Of a DNA stretch of 64,000 nt, positions 43,791 to 53,875 are shown in pieces. Source of the DNA: Chondrus crispus (lineage: Eukaryota; Rhodophyta; Florideophyceae; Gigartinales; Gigartinaceae); NCBI RefSeq assembly GCF_000350225.1, contig NW_005178764.1:170993-234992 (forward strand), read 5' to 3'. Position numbers and translations under genes: made by a program. The stretch's first letter is position 1. Each line of letters opens with the position of its first letter. The notes beneath the pieces are model-generated. The model searched no databases. It saw only the letters and a program-made list of their open reading frames with translations, and had not been told where the DNA came from.

Positions 43791-45068
43791 TTGCTCTCGG
43801 AACTTGTAGCGGGGATGTCTTATATCGCGGGGCGATCGGGATCAATTGCAATGGCGGCACATCTCGACGACATCATTGATTGTTCTGCAAAAGAAGCTTT
43901 GACAGACCCCGCACACCCAGATGAACCCGTAGTGCTGCCCATCGTTGGTGACGCGGAACGCTTCCGTGTCATCCAGCGTGACGAAATCGGGGAGCATGTT
44001 GAAAAAGCCTTTCAAAAACGAAACTCTGACGACGCAGAAAAGCGAGAAGACCGAGACAGGAATGACGCTGTACCATTGTTGCGTGCGGTGAGCATCAGAC
44101 AATTTCACCGAAAGCGCGTAAAGGGTCTACAAACGGGACAAAATGATCTCTCAAAGAAACGCAGACTCGGCGTTAAGAATAGCTATTCGGATGCGAGTAT
44201 ATATAGCCTTAGGAGTGAGTTTTTCGGTCTTCATCAAAAGCCGGAAGGTGCTCTGGAGCCACAAGATGGTGCTGTAGTCCTTGCAACCGATGAAAATCCG
44301 AGAAATACGTCTCAGCCTTTGAGGAATCCGCAACTTCGTAGAAGTGCGAGACGCAACAAACCTGCCAACGTCGCCCCACACAAGGCCCGTCCGTCAAGAA
44401 AAAGTAAGAAGGAAACTGCAGCACGAGTACCAGTTCGCCGCCGCACAGACACCAACAATATTCCCGTTATGATTTCGACAATAACGGGGCCACCGAAAAG
44501 CAGCATGATTGCTTGTCCTTTTTGTCAGCAAATTAAACTGCAACCAGTCTTCTTCAACGTCCCACAACATGAACTGACACGTCACGCGACTGAAATGGAA
44601 ACCTTAACAGGAAATACTTTCAGGGATATGGCCGTTCGCGCAGCTCAAGAAAGGAGATCATCAACGGTAGCAAAGGAAGAAAAGGTACATCCTGGTACAG
44701 ACGCCTTGAATGGAACCTCCATTGACGATAATGGCGTTAACATGAAGGTTTCAAAAGAATATCACCATTCTTCTGAAGCTGGTACGGATTCAGAAACGAG
44801 ACCGCACAACGTTTCCAGAGTAACTTCTTCCAAACTGGCAATTGAAGGAGCGGCGCCACGGGCACGCGTTTGTAGGGTTCTCCGGTCCCTGCGACAGGAA
44901 TTGCCGGAATTGACACGGACTGCAGTTCAGAAGATTGAAGCCAGATCCTGCAGACTTGCGGGTCGTGCAGCCAAGAACACAGAAGTGGTCCTAACAGTGG
45001 GAGGCGTTCCTTTGGACTGGAGAGAGGCTTCTCAATTTCGAAAGGACAGTGGGTTACTGATAATGTGA
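43791..45068 (+). CDS. Basic linker region between MULE core and Ulp1 domain
   Basis: The frame is the same as that of the SWIM-containing piece before TGA 43776-43778, so it is probably the continuation of one long transposase protein. It is rich in Arg/Lys/Ser with no recognized domain except a Cys pair (CPFCQQ, followed later by HELTRH) near 44515-44580, which could be a degenerate zinc finger. It ends just as the Ulp1 domain begins in the next frame. Unknown function; probably a disordered, possibly DNA-binding linker. Confidence 0.55.
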   Translation: MLSELVAGMSYIAGRSGSIAMAAHLDDIIDCSAKEALTDPAHPDEPVVLPIVGDAERFRVIQRDEIGEHVEKAFQKRNSDDAEKREDRDRNDAVPLLRAVSIRQFHRKRVKGLQTGQNDLSKKRRLGVKNSYSDASIYSLRSEFFGLHQKPEGALEPQDGAVVLATDENPRNTSQPLRNPQLRRSARRNKPANVAPHKARPSRKSKKETAARVPVRRRTDTNNIPVMISTITGPPKSSMIACPFCQQIKLQPVFFNVPQHELTRHATEMETLTGNTFRDMAVRAAQERRSSTVAKEEKVHPGTDALNGTSIDDNGVNMKVSKEYHHSSEAGTDSETRPHNVSRVTSSKLAIEGAAPRARVCRVLRSLRQELPELTRTAVQKIEARSCRLAGRAAKNTEVVLTVGGVPLDWREASQFRKDSGLLIM

Positions 45069-45705
45069 TCAATGCATTCATTCCAGTCATTCTTCTCGCC
45101 TGCCAGACACAAAGGATAAGATTATGTGCATAAACACACACCTTTCGTCGCTTATAGACGACCTTCCGCGAAAAAAAGCTTGGGGAACAGGAATGAAAAT
45201 GCATGAGAAAAGTCTCATTATCGTTCCTTACCACCACAGTGGACCCAACGGCGGTCTTCACTGGTCCGTGGTATTAGTGTTTGCTCAAGATGGAGAAGTG
45301 CTGTATATTGATCCGATTTGCCCACATCGCCAAGGGATGAGCACCAGCTCTCTAAAGGTTGTGAGCTGGCTCGACGCTTCTTGCAGTGACTCCCGTTGTA
45401 AACGAGATCGCGAAATGGCGGGAAAATGGAGAGCCATATGCGGCGGTGCATATGCATCGTCCAATCTTCTCCCTCAACAGCCTAATGGGGACGACTGCGG
45501 CGTCTATGTGTGCCTATACGCCGTTTATGCAGCTATCTCCACAATCGTGAATGGCGTAGGAGTGAAAGACCTCTGCCCAAAGCGGCGACCGCAATCGTTT
45601 CAACGAGCCATTCGCGTAGAGCTTTTGCGTCGTCACCGGGATGTTCCTCGAACGCAGCGACAGCGTATAGAGGATGCAACACCCGCCAGAAAACAGGATA
45701 GGTAA
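45047..45705 (+). pseudogene. Ulp1/C48 SUMO-protease domain at the end of the MULE
   Basis: Reading from 45047 gives QWVTDNVINAFIPVIL, the W-x-x-D-x-x-I-N start of Ulp1 peptidases. After a frame change near 45120 follow LHWSVVLVF (catalytic His, about 45257), YIDP (Asp, about 45304) and QPNGDDCGVYVC (Gln and catalytic Cys, about 45478-45510). All catalytic residues are present. Two frameshifts, near 45045 and 45120, break it. Family knowledge: Ulp1 proteases remove SUMO. In plants some MULEs (Kaonashi and CUMULE groups) carry such domains, and this may be the algal counterpart. Confidence 0.85.
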
Positions 45706-47018
45706 TTTCTCTAGCGGCCCGGCGCCGAAAGCTTGCAAAACGATCTAGCAGCGCACGGAGTAATATCGGTCCCATTGCGGACCGAGGATGTAGTGATCTT
45801 TGTGCGTGTAGATGACGCAGGGTTCGGCGTGTCGACTTCAGTCCATTTCTTCTAAAGGCGAGAGCGGTTAAAGAAGTAATAGATGCGAACGACGGACTTG
45901 CACGTATCCAGGTCGTGCAGAAAGTGCGGCGGTTAGAGCCGAACACCGGCGTCGTCGAGCGACACCGGGCCGTCTGGCGCGCGTACGGCGCGAAAGATGT
46001 GCGCCAGCTTGAGCGGCGCGGCGAGGACGCGTAGAATGGGCTTCGGCTTGAGCAGCGCGGCTAAGACGGACCCGTAGAATGTGCGCAGGCTTGAACAGCG
46101 CTCAGCGTGCCTTCGCAGGCACCACGGGCGTCGCTGGCAAGCGCGCAACATCGCGCGAGACGTTGGCGTGCTCAAGCTGGACCCGCAGCGTAGGCGCAGA
46201 CGGCGGCGGCGCAAAGGTCCGGACGGTGGGAAGGTTCGCTGGCGCGGTTGGGTGGCAGTTGCGCTGCGGCGGCGGGGTCCCGAGCGGATCGTGGATGCGG
46301 CGCTTGGCCAGGGCTGCAGGACCAACGGTAAGCGGGACGAGAGGGAGGTAATGAGGGGCTTGGGGTTGGGGGGGATGCGATGGGCGCTGCGAGTTGTGTG
46401 TGTCACAAGATATAAAAAACGAAAAAAGCAGACGTCTAAGCATTGTGGCTCCGGCTGGGAAGTGCTTGTCGCCTGTGCGCTGCGCTGTCTTTACCAAACG
46501 AGGAATTACGACAAATGGTGACAAAAGCCGGGCAACCCTTCTAGCCCACACTGCACGCATGGACCCTGTCAATTCCATACCCGCTTCCGGATATGCACGC
46601 CCAGGGACGCCGTCAAGTTAGTGACAAAACGGACCGGAATTATTTGTATTTATACTAGACATTAGGAATTACTGTCAATGGAGGCAAAGCACTGGGCCAG
46701 TCGTACACGTGTCCGCGAATTAGGTAGTCCCGTGGAAATTGATGGACATAGCAGGCATTCTGGTGTAGTGGTCAGAAACATACTTTTACGATGGAATATC
46801 GCCGGTTCGAGTCGCGATGTGTGTGTATACAGTAGCTATCTACACACATGCCCGTGACGGCAGCCTGTGTGTGCATCGTAGCATACTATACCACGGGTTT
46901 ATATTAGCCTTAAACGACACCGTGTGCATGTATCCGTACTCCTCCCCTGTACCCCTTCTTGTAAGCCCCTTTCCTTGGGAGCGTAGAGTAATGAAAAGGT
47001 GAAGAGGGCGTCGTCGGA
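45706..47018. other. GC-rich, non-coding stretch inside the transposon block
   Basis: No domain in any frame. At about 45990-46115 a unit with CGTAGAATG and GGCTTGAGCAGCGCG is repeated two to three times at about 50-bp spacing. Overlapping GC-rich frames on both strands near 46080-46580 look like compositional artefacts. Confidence 0.5.
46752..46822 (+). other. tRNA-like sequence with A and B boxes
   Basis: TGGTGTAGTGGT (46761-46772) fits an RNA polymerase III A box, and GGTTCGAGTCG (46803-46813) fits a B box at normal spacing. A 5-bp ATCGC/GCGAT stem surrounds the B box but gives an 11-base loop, and I could not fold an acceptor or anticodon arm. It may be a decayed tRNA or the head of a tRNA-derived SINE. 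Confidence 0.35.
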
Positions 47019-47660
47019 ATGAGTTTGATCAAAGGGAGCACGTTCCCTGACAAGCACAGCATCTTGATAGCATCCTTACCCCTGTGCGCCACCGTGGGCC
47101 GATCTCATAAGGAAAAAAAGTCAGACCCTGGGCGCCTGCGTATAAAGTGCTCCTCCCAGGAATGCTCATACATTGTCAACGCCCATCCTGACCGCAGGGC
47201 AAACAAACGCTTGTGGAAAGTAGGAAAACTCAATCTCACTCACTCCTGCGACGCTATAAAGGGGAAACATAATCGCAAGCCCTAGCCGTGTGCTAGTGTT
47301 TGATAATCTACGCGAGCGGCATGGGAACGTCCCGAAGGCTGCACTCTGAAATCATCTGGACAAAAAGTGGGCATCGACTGTTTTCATCTTGCAACACTTC
47401 AAAGCCAGTATGTTGCTGCTGCTGCCCTTGCATCTCAAGTAAACATTAACGTGGATTTGCAGATACTGCCTATTGCCAGACAGATGAGCGCGTGGAGAGT
47501 TCCGAGTCAGGTAGGTCGGCCGAAGAAACGGCGGAAACAGGGGGTCGCAGCGTCTCAACGAAAGTCGCGTTGCTCTGCTTTTGGTCAAGTTGGGCACTAA
47601 ACTACGACTTGCGAAGCCCCCGACACTGTGTAACTCTGTTACCTCTACCGGAAAGTGGTT
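47019..47660 (+). pseudogene. Internally deleted second MULE transposase
   Basis: From 47019 to 47285 a C-x4-C...H-x-C zinc finger is encoded (RIKCSSQECSYIVNA, then LTHSCDAIKGKHN), the WRKY/GCM1-like N-terminal domain of many MULE transposases. From 47367 the usual C-terminus appears: MSAWRVPSQVGRPKKRR and a zinc-knuckle remnant RCSAFGQVGH, a stop, then TTTCE. The whole DDE core between them is missing. It lies about 40-60 bp inside the right arm of the inverted repeat, so it may be the transposase of the element defined by that repeat. Confidence 0.7.
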
Positions 47661-47683
47661 CGGTAGTGAGGTGAAGAAAGGGG

Positions 47684-47744
47684 TACGTAACAAAAGATTC
47701 CAAAATAAAAGGGGCACGTAAGAAATATTCTCTTTAAAAAAGCT
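47684..47744 (-). repeat. Right arm of the inverted repeat (probable MULE TIR)
   Basis: Complementary to 40145-40198, with the same order of ACGTACCCC/ACGTGCCCC, TTTTATTTTGGAAT and AAAGAGAAT blocks. Arms are about 55-60 bp with roughly 80 percent identity by eye. No flanking 9-bp duplication could be defined. Confidence 0.75.
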
Positions 47745-47777
47745 TCTTTTCCAGATATCCTTGTTCTCCCGTTTGTG

Positions 47778-48060
47778 TCGATTATAGGCGTCTCAAAAAG
47801 TGAGACGATTTGTGAGATTTTTTGTGAGTGTTGTGCTACCGAGCCCGCCGCCGTCTACAACATCACAAACCGTTTGTGAACATTTGTTGACGTTTAGCAC
47901 TTTTTCAGATGGTTTTGAGACGATCTCATTGCCTCATCTCAAACGTCTCATAAAATGTAGCACTTTTTGAGATCATTGCCTGACGTCTTACAGGTGCATC
48001 TCAAACATCGCACTTCCTTTAGCACTTTTTGAGATGAATTTGTGTGAACATTCACGAAGT
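47778..48060. repeat. Left subterminal repeats of the piggyBac-like element
   Basis: TAGCACTTTTT(C/G)AGATG-type motifs occur at about 47897, 47959 and 48019, spaced about 62 bp, mixed with many GTCTCA/TGAGAC and TTTGTGA motifs. A similar cluster of TGAGAC, GTCTCA and CAACATTCACACAA lies at 52455-52660 in inverse orientation. Together they bracket the transposase frames. A precise TIR or TTAA target could not be set. Confidence 0.55.
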
Positions 48061-48334
48061 TCGCAAACGTCAACCCTAAACTGCACAGTTCACAAAACTA
48101 GTGCGCCGTTTGAGACGGTTGTGTGTGAGCGCACCACCACGATCAGACAACTCACACAGTCAAGTGCCTTTCGTCTCACAAAGTGCTCTTCGTCAACAAA
48201 CTCAACCAAAATTTCCCCCAATCTCACTGTGTCTCGCGAGATTCTGCCCTTTGTGGTATCTGCATGTTCCATCCCACCAATCACCGAATACTCACACTGC
48301 CCACATTCTCTGAGACTTTTGGCCACCTCTCGCT

Positions 48335-50459
48335 ATGGGCAACAGAGCACGGTCCCCGGTGGAAAAAATATCCAACCATCGCATCTCCGCAGACGACAGT
48401 CTTGATGCAACCGTTCTTCGCGGGCTTCAGCAGGCCAGTGCGCTACAAGCCTCGCCAGAGAGGCTAAAAATATTACCAGAGAGGATTCAACCCATCCGTA
48501 GGGATCTGTATCCCGAACGACAGCCTTCGGAGCTATACGAAGACATTTCACCGCTTCTGACACAGACAGAGCTGTGTCATACCTCACTTCCAGCTACATT
48601 GACCTCCCTGCAGTCCTCGCCGGTTTTTTTTGAGGACGAAGAGTTTTCACCAGCCCCCCGTACCGACACTGCACAGCCCGGACGACACGTATCCCCACAT
48701 ACCCCCTCCCTGACTTTGCAGCGTTCAAACGGGCACCAGGTAGTTAATGGTGGGGCCATACTCGAGCTTACAGACTCACTGGACGCCAGTGACGTTCCAT
48801 ATTCCCAAGAACGTCCTGTGTCTAGCAGCTGCAACTCCTCCGCAGAGGAAGTGCCTCTCTCTGACGTTGAACTCCAGACGGAAATTAACGAAGCCAAAGT
48901 ACGTGCATTGCAGCCAACCACCTATCTGGCAGACGTAATGGAGCAAACAGACTCTGGTGCCACTCTATGTGAGGACCTCTTCAGTAGGATATATTACGAT
49001 TTTGATAAGGAGAGGTACTCCGGAGAGCATTGGGGGGATGTCGACGCTGAGGCCATGAATTTATGCGTCCCGGTCTCAGCAGAGGAATTGGAGGAGCGCG
49101 CTCAAGCGCAAAGAAGTGGCGGTCTCGATGGCTGGCACTATGATAGCCCTTTCGACGAAGTATTCGTGAAAATCGACAGCGTGAATCGGAGTCTGGAGGG
49201 TCGATTTGTAGAAGAAGCCAACACTGCACTCGACCGGGTTGTTGCAGACATTTCCAGTAGAAAGGATGATTCTACATATTATTTGTGCTTCGTACAACGA
49301 GTCGCCGACTACGGTTTGTGAACCCCTCGAAAGCGGCCACTTCTTCCAAATGGGCCTGTCTGCAGACCGCTACTATGATGTCTGGAGAGCTCTCAGTGGT
49401 TCGAAGGAGCCCCGTGCCACACACGACTGCAGTAGCACGGAAAGGTCCCGTACAGCGAACAGAGCAACGACTCTCATAACTGAGATAGAAGCCGAGGTTG
49501 CAGTCGTCAACCGTGACCTACTTTATGTACAAAACGCAACTGTCTTCTCGTTAGATGACGATCATTTGCGTATGGCATCGCAGGCTGTTGTTGAACTTAC
49601 CTACTTGCAACAACACAATAACCATAAGAAGGGTTTGGGGCCTGTAGGTAACGCACTATGCCCCGCTCTGAACCCTTTCTTTATTGGCTGTCATTTTACG
49701 CGCACGGGTGAGAAACTGTTGCATACTTGTGAGAGGCTTATCCAGATGGTGCAGGGGGCATCTACGACCGGAGCTTTACGCCCTATGCCGAACGCAATCT
49801 TCGCCGCCGATCGCGGCTACAATTCTAAAGAAACAATCTCGTTTCTGTCCGACAAACTAGGTGCAAGCCTGCTGGGTACCCATAAGAGGGATTTGTGGTA
49901 CCCGTTTGTATTTGGCGAAGGCCCAATTTCAAGAAGGCACCGAGGGATAGACGTGTCTGAGAGGGGCTGCCGTGCTGTGTACACGGCCCAACTGAAGGGT
50001 GGGGGGGCTTGCAGTTCCCAGGTTCGACGCGCCGAGGCCTGTGTTTATCGAGAGAGCTGCTCTGGGAGAATTGCTGCCCTGGTTCACAATAATGCATCCC
50101 TGTTCTCTTCCAGATGCTTCACTGTTGTGCTGCGTGACTCTTTTCGAACGAAAAGTTCTGTACAGAAGCTACAAGAGTCATTGGTAGCCTTTGACGAATA
50201 CCAAAAATGCGGGGATCGGCCGACAAGGTCCGAATCGGTCCGATCGGGCACAGTTAATCATGGCAAAAACAAGGTTGAACAGCTTCTTAGCAGGTGCACC
50301 ATGCTGACATATTATCAGTCGGAGGACCCGGTTTGGTTCCTCCTTCGTGCATTCCGCTTCACATCACGCACTGCCCATGGCTTTAAAGCCGCTTTGGCTA
50401 GCGACTACGAGGCTTTATGGGGGGGGTCCTATCATGGCTGTTGCGGGAGGAAGTACTAA
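48335..50459 (+). pseudogene. piggyBac-like transposase, N-terminal and first catalytic part
   Basis: The first frame (48335-49321) starts with ATG and encodes a Ser/Glu-rich acidic region. Near 49300 the reading changes frame into GHFFQMGLSADRYYDVWRAL, which resembles the region before the DDE fold in piggyBac transposases. Two putative catalytic aspartates follow: SLDDDHLRM at about 49546 and AADRGYNSKETISFL at about 49801, then LGASLLGTHKRDLWYPF, matching the piggyBac pattern after the second Asp. At a G8 tract near 50419 the frame shifts again. The region continues into a nuclease domain rather than directly into the third Asp segment. The family call rests on these motifs and on GGVD further down. 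Confidence 0.65.
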
Positions 50460-51514
50460 CTATTGGGGCACATTCTTTGTTTGAAGACCATGTCATTGTT
50501 CGAGAATACCTCAGGCCGAAATGGGAGCAGGTTCTCAGAACCCTAGGAATGGCATTAGGATGCATGCCCCGCCCATCTTCCCGTGCCTCTCTTGCAGACC
50601 GCATTTCAAATAGCTCTGCAAGCAGAATTTCTGCAACTACCAAACCTGAGTTGCTTAACTTTCTATCTGTGTTTGGGCGTGTAGTGGATAGTCGTGCTAA
50701 CAAGTCCGAAGTTGTGGCCGCTGTAATGCAGTTCAAGGCAGATATACTGTCTAGGTCTGTGTCTACAGACGGTGGGAATGAAGCCGACCATACAACTGAT
50801 GATGAGATGGCTGAGCAGGCAGCAAAAAGAATATGCATTTTGTTTCGAGAAGCCTCATTAACATCATGGGTCATGAAGCCCCTAGTGCCAGCCGCTGGCA
50901 TGAAGGAAGGCACTCGCAACGAATTGGAGATTATCCGAGCCATTCCTAACTTCTTTGCGGGGCACTTGGGTGCGTACAAGAGGGGACTGTGTTCGTCTAC
51001 ATATAGTTGGGATCACTACCACAGTTTAACTGTGAACTACATTCGGACAACCGGACTTCTAGAAAGCCAGAGCTGCTCTATGGTCGCTGACAGCCCGGAT
51101 GCTGTCATGGCGGCTACTGATGGGGACAATTTAACTACGGTCTATGCAGTCGAAATTAAGACCATGACCGCGGTGCGGACAATAGAAGGGGCTGTAGTAC
51201 TTAGAGAGAAGTATGGTGCTATTATATCGCTGGAGAATGTTGGCACAGATGACAAAAGCTCTGAACTGTTCAGAGAACTTGTGCCATCTACACAGTACAG
51301 AGCACAGGTGCTACATCACTGTGCTACGCTAGAAATGAACCATGTGGCATTTGTTGTCGGCACTGGAGGGTCCATGGTTGAAGGTAATATCATTTACTTA
51401 TGTCTAGTTGAGTTTTCTGAGTCCCTGCGACACAGCTATACATACTGTCTGGACTGTGGTAGAGTCTCAGTTTTTTCTTGGGTGGGATTGGATGCGTCAC
51501 TCGTGCCAAAATAA
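50417..51514 (+). pseudogene. YqaJ/lambda-exonuclease-like nuclease domain within the transposase
   Basis: The frame has no ATG of its own near a gene start; it continues the transposase after the G-tract shift. It first encodes a SAP-like helical piece (TKPELLNFLSVFGRVVDSR, then NKSEVVAAV). Then comes a PD-(D/E)xK nuclease of the YqaJ type: SPDAVMAA (Asp, about 51094), VYAVEIKT (E-x-K, about 51144) and TQYRAQVLHH (the YqaJ Gln motif, about 51290). Exonucleases of this fold trim DNA 5' ends in recombination. TAA at 51512-51514 ends it, but the same frame goes on directly into the piggyBac-like C-terminus, so the nuclease seems to be inserted within the transposase. Confidence 0.7.
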
Positions 51515-52213
51515 TACGACGAACTGTTGAAAGATAGTCATGCGTCCGATCTATACAGCTTTGTGTCGTATTATAATCTAAGCAAGGCCATCAGAAAGGA
51601 AGTTTTGAAACAGGGATCCCCGATACCGCCCTGCAGGATGATCAGGTTGACCCCAGCTGTATTCTGGAACAACTTAAAGGGAGGCGTAGATGTTATCTCC
51701 AGGTATTTGAAGACGTTGGTTAGAACGAATATAAGTAAGAACCCTGTAATATCTATTATTGCACGTCTGCTAAGTATGCAAATCTGCAATGCAGCTGTGA
51801 TATATAGACTCTCTCTTGCAAGGCAGAGAAATATTCTCCCGCCTTCTGTCAATGAACAATATGAAACTGAAGGATACGCCTCGCTACGACACAAAGTTAC
51901 AAGGTGTGACACTTTCGGATCCTTCGCGAGACGACTCGCTCAAGAATGGGCAGAAAAAATAGGATCCACCCGCTCTGAGGACAATGACAACGGTTTTAAT
52001 GAACATGTCACCAAACTCACTCCTTTTTTTAAAAGAAAGGCTTCAGAGCAGTACAACCATGAAACTCACAAGGCAAGAAGACTTAACAAAAACTTGCGTC
52101 ACGAAAAGGTGCACGGGACACCGACTTACTGCGTTCTATGCAGCTGGGTGAAGCGCGGAACTAAGGACGGAAAACCTAAAACGAAAAGAAAGGGCTCCCG
52201 TCAAGTCCAGTGA
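51515..52213 (+). pseudogene. piggyBac-like transposase, third catalytic segment and Cys-rich tail
   Basis: In frame with the nuclease piece after TAA 51512-51514. FWNNLKGGVDVISRYLKTL contains the GGVD that carries the third catalytic Asp in piggyBac transposases; the second Asp often found three residues later is Ser here. MQICNAAVIYRLSL matches the helix after it. The C-terminus HGTPTYCVLCSWVKRG has a Cys pair and a basic end (KPKTKRKGSRQ), similar to the Cys-rich or basic tails of the family. The reading frame is intact from 51515 to the stop. Confidence 0.7.
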
Positions 52214-53201
52214 TGCTGTACGTGTAGGCAAGCGATATGTAGTAGCTGCTGGATAGAGTGGCATTCGCGCCCCACGCTGAAGCGTCACATTCACACAGCG
52301 GCTGATGAAAGGGAATTCGAATCTGCGCCAAGAACGCCAAGAAGACGTGCAAACCCATCTAGTTCACGCTGAAGCGAATAACCACCCCAACTCTCTGTTT
52401 CTGACCCCGTAGACTGACCCGTAAACAAGGCTGTTTGGTAGACGTTGTGCAATTAATGTGATGTTTGAGATTAGAATAGTGCATTTTTGAGACGTCGCAT
52501 TCCAGGGAAGTGAGAGTCTCACAAATCGTCAACAACATTCACACAACAATCAACAAAAATGCTCTTCGAAAAGTTGACGTCTGACAATTTATGTGTGAAT
52601 CTCATACACTGTGAGACTTTCGAGACTTTTTGTGTGAGTTTTGAGATGTTTGGGACCGTATCAAACCCCGGTCCACAATTCATTTTTTGAGCAGACACCA
52701 CGCCGGAAGTACTCGCCAGTTCAGAACGAGACCTATATCTACTTGACCGGAACACTGTTTTGTGTTGAACGGCACTACTTCGGGCTGACTGCGCCTTCTA
52801 CAACGGAAGAAAGTTCAAAAAAAACCGACCGGGGCACAAAATTACCGTCACAAAAAAGGAGCACAGGGATATAGCTAAAAACGACCAGGAAGAACATGCA
52901 ATTCTCACAAAGCTCTTTCTGGTCCCAAGGCAAAAGTCAAGTACGGTGGCGAGGTGTCTTCTTCCCTCTTCTTCAGAAAGCGCAGGTCATGAAAAATAAG
53001 TCAAAAAGTGTCTTCATATGGGAACAATGGTCCGATAGACACTAGCTAGCGGGACAAAACAATTGCCCCTTATTGCGTTTAGCCTTAAAATCCCCTCCTA
53101 TTCCGAACAGTGGCCTTTTGTCTAGACATGAGCTTCCTTCTATATGCTTGCTCTTACGTTCAACGGAATACGTCCAACAGACGCGTATCCCACTTGATCT
53201 C
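52214..53201. other. Right subterminal region and intergenic DNA
   Basis: 52455-52660 carries TGAGAC/GTCTCA repeats and CAACATTCACACAACAATCAAC, which mirror the left subterminal region of the piggyBac-like element. From 52700 to 53201 no gene is seen. Confidence 0.5.
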
Positions 53202-53441
53202 ATGTCGTATCGAGGCGCTACTATCCTCGTATGCACCGTATGGAGCCTTTCTGCGTTCGTCGTAATATTTGCATTGGCCTCGCTTTCACGGTGCTTAACA
53301 ACCAATGTGGAACAAAAAAGTATCAACAATAACAGTTCATTCAAATCTACAATACACGAGTCTACACGACTGTTGAAGGCGACACGGAATAATTCTTCCG
53401 TAAACACTGCAAATACGAGGACGTGTGAAATCGACGCGTGA
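53202..53441 (+). CDS. Small putative membrane protein or first exon
   Basis: The ATG at 53202 starts a 79-residue frame with a hydrophobic segment at residues about 6-28 (ATILVCTVWSLSAFVVIFAL) and a hydrophilic, Asn/Ser/Thr-rich rest with two N-glycosylation sequons (NNSS). This is the start of a type II membrane or signal-anchored protein. A possible donor GTGAGC lies at the stop codon (after GACGC), so it might be the first exon of a longer gene, but I found no convincing second exon. No family recognised. Confidence 0.3.
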   Translation: MSYRGATILVCTVWSLSAFVVIFALASLSRCLTTNVEQKSINNNSSFKSTIHESTRLLKATRNNSSVNTANTRTCEIDA

Positions 53442-53875
53442 GCCGTCTGTACGTAAGATCATTACAGAGGAAGCGATAGCGGATTCGTGTTAGATATCAG
53501 CCAATGTTATGAACTCCGCAGGAAGAGCGATTGTATGTCTTTCTGCGTTCGGGGAGCAAAAGAGCTCAGGGGCTCAGCGCATCGAATCTCGTTTATATTA
53601 AGAAGAGCTTTTTGTCCACAAAAAGCACCGAATCTATGAAGGCAAAGACCGCAGTTCAGAAGCCCCATTACCGGCAAACTTCCGTTGGCATGGAAGTTCA
53701 AAACGACTGATGGTTTGTACTATCTCTGGTTCGCGGTGCCAAGAAATGTTAGGACCCAACGCCTCCTATTTCGTTCTTTGCAACAGATTGTCTGTACGCG
53801 CAGAGCTGGAAAGGGGCAGTGACCGTTTTCTTCAGAAACGGGACTCATCCGGACAAGCGCTAGGACCTAAGCCCT

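Noticed and set aside
45933-46578. Overlapping frames on both strands of about 150 codons
   Set aside because: GC-rich repeats give open frames in several phases, starts are non-ATG, and no domain is seen.
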